Below, in pieces: positions 21,401 to 26,500 of a stretch of 26,500 bases of DNA. The notes under the pieces were generated by a model. It did not search any database, was not told the DNA's origin, and saw nothing but the letters and a program-made list of their open reading frames with translations. Each line of letters begins with the position of its first letter. The first letter of the stretch is position 1. The DNA is from Coptodactyla brooksi (taxonomy: Eukaryota; Arthropoda; Insecta; Coleoptera; Scarabaeidae), in assembly GCA_033557675.1 (NCBI GenBank), contig JAWQRM010000210.1, forward strand, positions 1 through 26,500, given 5' to 3'. The position numbers and the translations under genes are program-made.

Positions 21401-24400
21401 GACATGATCAAACTTGAAATGCAACATCAATCTCCTACGCGTATTTGAACTTTTAAATTGAAAACATTTACGTAACTTGCAGATATTTTGGAGTACAAAA
21501 AAAGTATTACGTTGTATTGCATTTGGCAGGATGGAATCGTGTTCCTGGAGTATTTCTGTACAAAACTACGACAAATTTAACCCCTAGTAGCTGCTAATAA
21601 CCTCAGCAGGGGCCGTTAAAGTGACCAATTGAGGGGTTCATTTGAAGGTAGATAGGTAGCAACAGTACTGCCAACCCGGGGAGCACACTGTTCTATAGAA
21701 CACTGTAAAACACACTTATCTGATGGCGAATCACCGACATGATCAAACTTGAAACGCAACATCAATGTCCTACGCGTGTGTGAACTTTCAAATTGAAAAT
21801 ATTCACGTTACTTGCGGATATTTTGAAGTACAAAAAAAGTATTACGTTGTATTGCATTCAGCGGAATGGAATCGTGTTCCTGGAGTATTCCCGCACATAA
21901 CTATGCAAAATTTTGTCGCTAATAGCTGCTAATAATCTCGACAGGCGCCGTTAAAACGACCAATTGGGGAATTTATTTGAATCCCAGGGAGTACACTTTT
22001 TTGTACAACACAGATTGAGAGTGAAGAAGCTTTAGAATCAAGCCATAAGAACTGCAAATTCATCCACATTTTTAATACAAGGATGACATCTAGAGTTGGA
22101 ACCGATATGAATCTATTCCATACTTTGCTATTTTCTTCCAACCCACTAATTCTGTCTCTTCGTAACCACAAAGTAACCGGGGGAAAACCTGTGCCTCAGT
22201 CAGTGTTGAAATTGCTTCTCTCTACCCTCAGCATGCCAACACCCAACTACGACAGTGGTCTTGCCGGTGATGACTAGTCTAGTCTTTAACCTAAAGTTCA
22301 TTCTTTGTTTTTGTCCCCCTTTTGTGTTCTTTTTTTGTTATTTATGTTTGCATTCTGTTTTGTTAAGTTTAACAATTTTCATAAGTGTGTATTAAATATT
22401 TAATTTTTGTTGGACGTATTTTAAACGTTTGATTATCTTGCCATAACGAAAGAACTAAACTCCATGAACTGTGATACTTGACATTCAGCAAATATGACTA
22501 AAATATGGAGGGACTGATAAATTTCACGGAAAAAAGGGGAGAGAAATAACATCTTTAAACAAAAGGCGCTTTTTTCAGGCAGCGTTTGTCTCAGAATGGC
22601 TACCAACTGACAAAATTACGTCCATCCAACAAAAATATTGACAAAGTTGAATGTAAAAACCTTCAAAACATCTAAACAGCTAAATTGCGCCAGCGAAGCA
22701 ATTTTGAAACATTTACCCTCTCTTTGTTACGTCAACAATAAAAACAAAAACAAAATTGTCCATCTTATAGAGCTTTCAATTGTCTATAAAATGGTATATT
22801 TGATTTGTTCAAATGGTTAGTAAAAGCTTGCAATGTTTCCATAAAAAAGTTTCTGAATTTAAGGCTGATATTTTGTCTGCGACTGAATTTGCAGTTTTTA
22901 TGATCTAACCCAATTTTTAGAGCATTTATTTTGATATCAAGATAATAGAATATTGACTTTTTTCCAACGAAACCATTCTATTCAAAGTAGTTCCCATAAG
23001 ATGTAATACATTTGTACCAGCACTTCCAATCTTCGAAGCACACTATAGAATACAATTTTTAATATGGCTTTTAGCTCCTTCAGTGACTCAGTCGTTATAT
23101 TCTCAATATTCGCAAAACGTTGTCCATTTATGGTTTTTTCCATCTTCAGGAATAAGAAGAAATCGCACGAGGTCATGTGTACTAAACAAGAAGGCCGAGA
23201 TATCATTACGACATTATTTTTGCTCAAAAATTCACAAACAAGCAGTAAATCGTGAACAGGTGCCTTGTTGTGGTGCAATTGCCACGAGTTGTTTCACCAT
23301 AAATCGAGGTGTATTCTTCGGTTTGCTTCAAGCAAGACATTAGGTATATGTAGGTAGATTTAGGTCGTGGTTGAAGCTGAATGTTGAAATTGCAATGTAT
23401 TTTTAAACTCTAATGTAAATTTATAATAAATTGAATATAAGAGAAATATTGTGTTTCTTTTGGCTTCTGCTTTCGGAAGAGGTGTTCTATCTTTGAGTTA
23501 CCAAGAATCTCTTCTAACTCCTATTCATATGAATATGAAGAGAATATGAATTTTAATATTTTACATTAAAACTGAAAATCGCTGAAGTTCAAAACCATAC
23601 TGCCAACAAATTGAAATACAAAACGTTAAAACCTGCATATTCACTTAATGTTATTTTGACGTTTCGAGTCGTACATCATTTGACACAACAACTAAATCGT
23701 AAGGTTAAAAATAAAAATCCCTAAAATGCAACAAAAATTCATTTTAGATATATTCTCTAAAATAAAGTGTAACAACGGAGTCCTTGTAATTAAGCTACGG
23801 GGCTGAAATTTAGAGATTATTGGAAATTTATTTGCTTACTTTTCTGGTGAGCTAGGTGGTGTCAACGTAGCGGTGCACAATGGAATATCTCCGTTGCTTG
23901 CTGTTGCCTCCTTAGATTCTATGGGGAAGTGCTGTCTCGTGCTTCCAGTTTGGCTGCCTTGAGATGACGAGTGCTGGGGCGACATCGCGCGCGGTGACGA
24001 CGGATTGCTGCCATTATCTTTACTTTTAGTTCTAGCTGTACCCTTCACAACATCCGCTAACCTGTTTTCGCCCCAGTGCCCCTGAGGAACTGGCAGTTCG
24101 ACGGCAGAGGGATGAGGGACAATATCGGGATTTGATACGTTGCACAAAACCTGTTTGGCATTTGTCGTGGTACCTCCTTCAAAACCTACGATGAGATAAG
24201 CAAAATATTCAACATCAAAAACATAGATTTTTTTGCAAAATTTTACCTGGCAATGGAGGAAATGCTGAGTCTTCCAAGTCAAAGTGGCCTCTACTATTAG
24301 CAACCACTTCCTTTTGAGTTTGTGTGTTCGCTGCAACCATCTCTTCATCTTTCCTCTTGCGTCTGTGCCGCGGCGGCAGCTGCTCTTTTGGTATCGAAGG

Positions 24401-24459
24401 TGCTGTGGGTCTGTACGGAACCTCTTCTGGTTGATGCATTCCAGCTGTACACGGTGCGC
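15330..24459 (-). CDS. LARP4: La-related protein 4 (LARP4/Larp4B) gene, C-terminal five coding exons, 5' part outside window
   Basis: Spliced minus-strand gene: exons 24247-24459, 23840-24185, 18083-18353, 17277-17481 and 15330-15481. All junctions are GT-AG and phases match (1, 2, 0, 1), giving 1187 nt and about 395 codons to a TAG at 15330-15332. Visible LARP4-family blocks are SAFPPLPG at the first junction, ENRLADVVKG in exon 2, MSYAQVAQHHKEQKERQ in exon 4 (vertebrate LARP4 has a KLSYAEV block here) and a terminal FVPSRSPK (vertebrate proteins end in a similar PPRSPK). Between them the chain is low-complexity, rich in S, T, P, Q and N. From family knowledge, LARP4 proteins are cytoplasmic, bind poly(A) and PABP, associate with RACK1 and stabilise mRNA by protecting poly(A) tails. 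The La motif and RRM that bind RNA are not here and should lie beyond 26500. Introns are 61, 5486, 601 and 1795 nt; the long ones are full of mobile-element relics. The ortholog could be named LARP4 or LARP4B, since insects usually have one gene. Confidence 0.9.
16025..16060 (+). mobile_element. SINE B-box fragment in LARP4 last intron
   Basis: GCAGGTTGGATTCCTGC at 16032-16048 keeps the full GCAGG/CCTGC stem; upstream TATCATGAAAGCAAAAGGTT is shared with the copy near 16440. The A box is not clear. Confidence 0.55.
16425..16490 (+). mobile_element. Second SINE fragment of the same family
   Basis: TATCATGAATGTAAAAGGTT, then GCAGATTCAATTATTCCTTG: a decayed version of the 16025-16060 copy about 420 bp upstream. 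The 113-codon frame at 16181-16522 runs through it and is not a gene. Confidence 0.5.
16773..16994. mobile_element. Small TIR element (MITE-like, 222 bp) in LARP4 last intron
   Basis: The left arm 16773-16804 (AGTTTAAAGGACAATTTTAA then ATAATAATATAA) is matched by the reverse complement of 16966-16994, with one 3-nt gap. The interior is unrelated to any protein and contains a GTGCGCGCGCC run. No certain target duplication. Confidence 0.75.
17277..17481 (-). CDS. LARP4: LARP4 exon 4 in window, MSYAQVAQ block
   Basis: 205 nt. Acceptor TTTCTTCTAG|GATAAC; donor TCTAAAG|GTGAGA. It encodes DNANPPRMSYAQVAQHHKEQ, continuing KERQAKDKLLSEQ, then an N/S/T-rich tail (NNKATSSNSSNATNAINRV). The R-M-S-Y-A-Q-V-A-Q block corresponds to the K-L-S-Y-A-E-V block of vertebrate LARP4 and is the best single identifier of the gene. 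The KEQKERQAKDKLL stretch is charged and helical-looking. An ATG at 17458-17460 opens a 64-codon frame but is an internal methionine. Confidence 0.9.
17520..17980. mobile_element. Foldback/hammerhead family copy, broken, in the LARP4 601-nt intron
   Basis: 17545-17645 matches the family in minus orientation: a CTTTGTAACAAAGTTCAAAC stretch, TGTCACCAGTGTAACAAAAC, TGCTTGACGCAAGTTTCACG, AACCAAGTTAGCATCAATAG. The ribozyme core is mutated (CTGATGA to a TATTGATG-like form). 17888-17975 holds a second part: TTGCTAACATCATCAGGAGT, then in plus orientation GAGTTTTGGTGCAGTGATGA. About 240 bp of other sequence separates the parts. Confidence 0.65.
18083..18353 (-). CDS. LARP4: LARP4 exon 3 in window, low-complexity linker
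   Basis: 271 nt. Acceptor TTGTTGTATAG|ACCAGT; donor CCAATG|GTGAGT, an excellent consensus. It encodes PVPAMATKCTMADKSTKTDD, then a threonine- and serine-rich linker, then ESQKQPPVTPPPM. It has no recognisable domain. It is assigned by splice phase (enters phase 2, leaves phase 0), strand and position between the clearly LARP4 exons 2 and 4. This segment varies greatly among LARP4 proteins, so lack of similarity is expected. The ATG codons inside it are internal methionines, not starts. Confidence 0.82.
18605..18665 (+). mobile_element. Possible tRNA-derived SINE head, decayed
   Basis: TTTAGCTCAGTGGTTTCTAC matches a tRNA A box (TAGCTCAGTGG) and GTGGGTTGAAAGGTC about 30 nt on could be a mutated B box. 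It is too altered for a tRNA gene. Confidence 0.4.
18976..19185. mobile_element. Foldback/hammerhead family copy with both arms, in the 5.5-kb LARP4 intron
   Basis: The left part 18982-19090 is in minus orientation (TTTGGCTTTGTAACAAAATT, TTGTCACCACTACACCAAAA, CCTGCTTGGTGTACGTTTTG). The right arm 19121-19174 is in plus orientation (GGTGCTAACTTGGTTAGCGA, AACGTGTGTCAAGCAAGTAT). AGTTTGTG at 18968-18975 and 19186-19193 may be an 8-bp target duplication. In the right arm, stem II and GAAAC survive but CTGATGA reads GTCATGG, so the ribozyme is dead. Confidence 0.75.
19816..20820 (+). pseudogene. Tc1-like transposase pseudogene with an apparent intron
   Basis: Pieces in order: MVPPRVDDRLHSLIVRLTR then a frameshift; HVKMHRNSVSRIYCRAKHPA and KRGRSRKTDNR (HTH and linker); an 89-nt intron-like insert (20008-20096); IDRKIVRKFKENPRLSEPVI; a mutated LKFACEHSD and YTIPTVKFDGGNIMV region; WPAESPHLNPIKYLWG-type sequence near 20610-20660 (third catalytic Asp lost); IHRLIESMP near 20745; and an end near ACGAAATATTG. 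Many stops and shifts make it non-functional. TIRs were not identified. It lies in a LARP4 intron, in the opposite orientation to that gene. Confidence 0.88.
20821..21094. other. Unassigned intronic sequence between Tc1 relic and tandem array
   Basis: Higher GC than the rest of the intron; no ORF or recognisable element. It may belong to the same insertion as the tandem array that follows. Confidence 0.4.
21095..22015. repeat. Tandem repeat array, three units of about 315-335 bp plus a partial
   Basis: AATTGAAAACATTCACGTAA occurs at 21141, near-identically at 21456 and 21791 (spacings 315 and 335). Each is followed by TTGCAGATATTTTGGAGTAC, AAAAAAAGTATTACGTTGTA, a GGAATCGTGTTCCTGGAGTA-type block and a GCCGTTAAA block. 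Units 2 and 3 carry an extra GATCAAACTTGAAA...CAACATCAA segment absent from unit 1. A partial fourth unit starts near 21985 (GGGAGTACACTTTTTTGTAC). Units differ by roughly a tenth by eye. It is minisatellite-like or the repeated part of an unknown element. Confidence 0.88.
22016..22945. other. Intronic sequence without assigned features
   Basis: 22083-22277 holds a 64-codon plus-strand frame (ending MPTPNYDSGLAGDD), relatively GC-rich and followed by a T-rich stretch, but it matches nothing I recognise. The rest is AT-rich, with no recognisable repeats or RNA genes. Confidence 0.4.
22950..23345 (-). pseudogene. Second mariner transposase relic (C-terminal half)
   Basis: The minus strand reads RRIHLDLW, stop, NNSWQLHHNKAPVHDLLLVC, EFLSKNNVVMISRPSCL, CDFFLFLKMEKTINGQRFAN, SLKELKAI, and after a frameshift CFEDWKCWYKCITSYGNYFE. 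This is the mariner D,D34D core and C-terminus, of a different lineage from the 3042-4007 element (the irritans/mauritiana style HHDNAPAH...FEDWKKRWHKC arrangement). The catalytic HHDNAP is HHNKAP, so Asp is lost. No N-terminal half and no clear TIRs. In LARP4 intron, same strand as the gene. Confidence 0.88.
23346..23839. other. LARP4 intron sequence, nothing recognised
   Basis: AT-rich, no ORF, no repeat found except a small CATATGAATATGAAGAGAATATG motif cluster near 23526-23548. Confidence 0.5.
23840..24185 (-). CDS. LARP4: LARP4 exon 2 in window, ENRLADVVKG block
   Basis: 346 nt. Acceptor ...CATCGTAG|GTTTTGAAGG; donor GAAAA|GTAAGC at 23839. A 61-nt intron separates it from the previous exon. 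The reading starts GFEGGTTTNAK and contains HWGENRLADVVKGTARTK, matching the conserved ENRxxDVVKG motif that follows FPPLPG in LARP4 proteins. The remainder is serine-rich (SNPSSPRAMSPQHSSSQGSQ), ending TPPSSPE plus a split lysine codon. The SP and TP dipeptides are candidate proline-directed phosphorylation sites (inference). The codon split with exon 3 (AA|A) is exact. Confidence 0.88.
24247..24459 (-). CDS. LARP4: LARP4 exon (first in window), basic stretch and SAFPPLPG block
   Basis: The acceptor AG is at 24461-24460 and the donor is CCAG|GTAAAA at 24246. The exon is 213 nt and enters with two bases of a split codon, so the upstream exon must end in phase 1. It encodes a proline-rich start, a basic run (PPRHRRKRKDEE), then NSRGHFDLEDSAFPPLPG. 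The F-D-L...F-P-P-L-P-G block is a hallmark of the LARP4 region after the RRM. The acceptor is supported by frame and phase; its pyrimidine tract (TTGCTCTTATTTAACGAAG) is mediocre, so the exact start is a little less sure than the other ends. Confidence 0.82.
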
Positions 24460-24715
24460 CTTCGTTAAATAAGAGCAAATTTGTAATAAAAATATTTTGT
24501 TACATGGCAACTAACCATAAAGTGACATTTTGTGACTTGTTGACAGGTAATGAAATTTACGTAACAAGTGGAGACATTATGATGCTTAGGTGTACAGCCA
24601 GTCTAAAAACATTAACATTTCATGCAGTGTTAATATTAAACATTCAAGCGTTAAATAAAATACAGTTGTTAGAAACTCAGCAATTTGAAAATATTATTGA
24701 TTAAAATTTAGATTC

Positions 24716-24876
24716 AGCAGGCATTCGATAATGTAAACACTGGATAATGGAAACATCATGCTAGTATGAACACAAAATTCATACTATAGACATTATAAAC
24801 ACTTTATCAAGTGCTCCGCATTTTCACATTAATGCAATGTTTCTATTATCCAGTGTTTATACTTCGAACATCTGCT
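24716..24876. repeat. Inverted repeat of pogo/Tigger-terminal-like sequence
   Basis: GTAAACACTGGATAATGGAAACAT ending at 24756 is matched inverted by ATGTTTCTATTATCCAGTGT at 24837-24856 and beyond to TTCGAACATCTG. Repeats of the type TTCGA...AACACTGGATAAT resemble Tigger/pogo terminal regions, and a Tigger transposase relic begins just downstream. Confidence 0.65.
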
Positions 24877-24879
24877 GTA

Positions 24880-25440
24880 ATTGGAAGTGTTGTTGAATCA
24901 TAATGGGTATGACACTGATAATAATGGTCTTTGACTGCTGCATACTGTATGCCGAGAATGATGGTATCTACAATTGTGAAAAACAAAACCATTATTAAAT
25001 CTGCTAACTTTGCGAAAGGGGTGAAATTAATTACCAAACAAAAATCAGGGACATTAGAGCATCTTGAGGAATTGCTTTTAATCTGGATAATAGAAAAACT
25101 ATCGATAGCGCATTATAGACAATAATTTGCAAAAAGCTAAACTGATGCATGCCAATCTTTTGAAAAATACAGTAGAAACGAGTCAAGAATGAAGTGTTTA
25201 ATTAAGTGTCTTCTTATGTTACGAAAACATACGTCAGCAGCCAAATGGTTAAAGCCAGCCATGGCTGGTTTGATAATTTTACGAGGACTGGCATTCAGTA
25301 ATATGAGGCATGTTGAGGGAGCCAGTGCTGATAAAGATGCCGCCAATGTTTTTGTACAGAGTTTGGTGAATTTGTAGAGGAAAACTCTGAAAACTCAAGA
25401 GACTCCAAGAAATATAATGTGCAGAACACTCAGTTACCTA
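24880..25440 (+). pseudogene. Tigger/pogo-family transposase relic (CENP-B-type DNA-binding region)
   Basis: The plus strand reads MPRMMVSTIVKNKTIIKSAN and KSGTLEHLEELLLIWIIEK. This matches the first HTH of Tigger/jerky-like proteins (xPxSTVSTIxKNKxxI...LExLLLxWI). Further on come AAKWLKPAMAGL and NMRHVEGASADKDAANVFVQ, matching the second CENP-B HTH and the GEAASADKEAA signature. Frames are interrupted and the DDE nuclease part is absent. It lies in the LARP4 intron upstream of the first visible exon, in antisense orientation. Confidence 0.85.
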
Positions 25441-25508
25441 TTATGTGACGATCAAATAGCAAAGCTTGGGTAACCAGAGAATATTTCAGTGAATGGTTTA
25501 ATGTCATA

Positions 25509-25702
25509 CAGGGCTTTCCAGAAATGTCTGACGTAATTTGTATTTGATTCGTAGTTTACTAGTATTGTAATATTTATGTGTGTGTCACTAAAAAGTAACC
25601 AGATCTTGACATTTCAAACATAGGCGTTCATAAACTGAGTGCTTTTTCGTTATTCGAATGTTTTAAAGTGTCATGTGGGTTTGGACATTTCTGAAAGCCC
25701 TG
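25509..25702. mobile_element. TA-flanked TIR element (MITE, 194 bp)
   Basis: The left end CAGGGCTTTCCAGAAATGTC and the inverted right end CAGGGCTTTCAGAAATGTCC differ by one base gap. TA flanks both ends (25507-25508, 25703-25704), typical of Tc1/mariner-mobilised MITEs. The interior (TGTGTGTCACTAAAAAGTAA etc.) is non-coding. Confidence 0.88.
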
Positions 25703-26129
25703 TATTTGGGCCAAGTGTAGAATTAGCTTGCAGTATGTACTGCCTGAGTTAGACTTCATCATTGTAAAGTTCCTCTAAAATTCTTATAAAGTAAGCAGAT
25801 GTATGTGTACACAGTATGAAATAAGAACTGCTACTGCCGAGTGCATACATGAATACTCAAATAAACACATCTAACACACAAATTGGCAGCATACGGCAAT
25901 TGTCGTCTAAATATAATAAAATCAGATAAATATGGTCTTCAACAGTTGATCACTATTTTTTCGTGCGGAAATATATGGTCTGCGGTGCAAAAGGGTTAAG
26001 CTAGAAAGCTTTTATTAGTATGCTTTAGTATTTATTATAATAATGGTTCCAAAGTGTAAAAGCAGAAAAATCTATGTAGACGGAAATTGCCAAGTTGAAT
26101 GGCAAGAACACGTCTTCCATTTTTTATCA
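25703..26129. other. Non-coding, presumably LARP4 intron
   Basis: No ORF, exon or repeat recognised. No upstream LARP4 exon could be found between 24460 and 26500 on the minus strand, so this is taken as intronic. Confidence 0.4.
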
Positions 26130-26240
26130 GGAGTGTCTAGAGGCAAAACCCTTTTGGCTCTCATCGGTCCTGATGATGCTAACATTGATTAAGAAATGCA
26201 CATGGATTTCTTGTTTTGGTTTAGTGGTGATAATTGTTTA
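26130..26240 (+). mobile_element. Foldback/hammerhead family fragment
   Basis: CGGTCCTGATGATGCTAACA at 26165-26184 keeps the CTGATGA core and the stem II start; then GATTAAGAAATGCACATGG is degenerate. The tail TTTAGTGGTGATAATTGTTT matches the family end (GTAGTGGTGACAATTGTTTA). TATCAGGAGTG upstream (26126-26136) suggests the mirrored half. The ribozyme is inactive by inspection. Confidence 0.6.
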
Positions 26241-26500
26241 TCTTATCTACCAAAACAAAATATGTTTTTCATAAGAAGCATAACAAATCATTTTCTATCA
26301 ATGCATTTATCAGAGATTTATTAACAAACTATGAGCGGGCCGGGTATTTTTACCTTTTTGAATGTACTTACTTTAAAAGCAGGGCAAGGTACTTCTACTC
26401 TATTGGTTTACATAGGCAACAACTTTATTTTTTCAACGTTTGTTTACATAATAAAGATAAGGAGCCATAGTAAATTTGTTTCATAAATTTAAATGTATAT

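Noticed and set aside
21929..22171. 80-codon minus-strand frame
   Set aside because: It spans the end of the tandem array and has no recognised similarity.
23836..24510. Single 224-codon minus-strand ORF as an intact exon
   Set aside because: It reads through the 61-nt intron, and its part above 24247 is in the wrong frame; the phase-matched two-exon model gives the LARP4 blocks.
24460..26500. Upstream LARP4 exons with the RRM
   Set aside because: No minus-strand stretch with RRM or La-motif residues or a phase-1 donor could be found; the region is Tigger, MITE and intronic sequence.

Overview
This is a eukaryotic nuclear window, most probably from an arthropod and likely an insect. It is AT-rich, has GT-AG introns and long non-coding stretches, and carries mariner, Tc1 and Tigger/pogo relics, tRNA-derived SINEs and small foldback elements. 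I cannot fix the order from the sequence.

Only one host gene can be supported. It is the 3' half of a La-related protein 4 (LARP4/Larp4B) gene on the minus strand. Five coding exons (24247-24459, 23840-24185, 18083-18353, 17277-17481, 15330-15481) join with compatible phases into about 395 codons. They carry recognisable LARP4 C-terminal blocks (SAFPPLPG, ENRLADVVKG, MSYAQVAQ and a terminal FVPSRSPK). The N-terminal exons, with the La motif and RRM, must lie beyond 26500. A probable 3' UTR runs leftward from 15329, with a poly(A) signal candidate near 14201.

Layout. 1-3041: no gene. 3042-4007: internally deleted mariner with both TIRs and a TA duplication. 4008-7689: non-coding, with a perfect 26-bp-arm hairpin at 6113-6168. 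7690-8470: degenerate tandem repeats, followed by a Tc1 transposase scrap. 9395-9586: a near-palindromic element inside an exact 15-bp target-site duplication. 10735-10980: two SINE heads in inverted orientation. 11000-14180: non-coding, with hairpins and inverted repeats. 14180-24460: LARP4, whose introns hold SINEs, a TIR element, copies of the foldback family, a Tc1 relic with an apparent spliceosomal intron, a tandem-repeat array of about 320 bp per unit, and a second mariner relic. 24716-25440: Tigger/pogo relic. 25509-25702: TA-flanked TIR element. 26130-26240: another foldback-family copy.

The most interesting signal is that the foldback family carries a hammerhead ribozyme. On the minus strand of 9436-9478 the core (CTGATGA, stem II, GAAA, minimal stem III, C at the cleavage site, paired stem I) is complete except for one extra U between core and stem II. 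Decayed copies of the same element occur in at least three other places. This resembles the small type I hammerheads known from Penelope-like elements and animal retrozymes.
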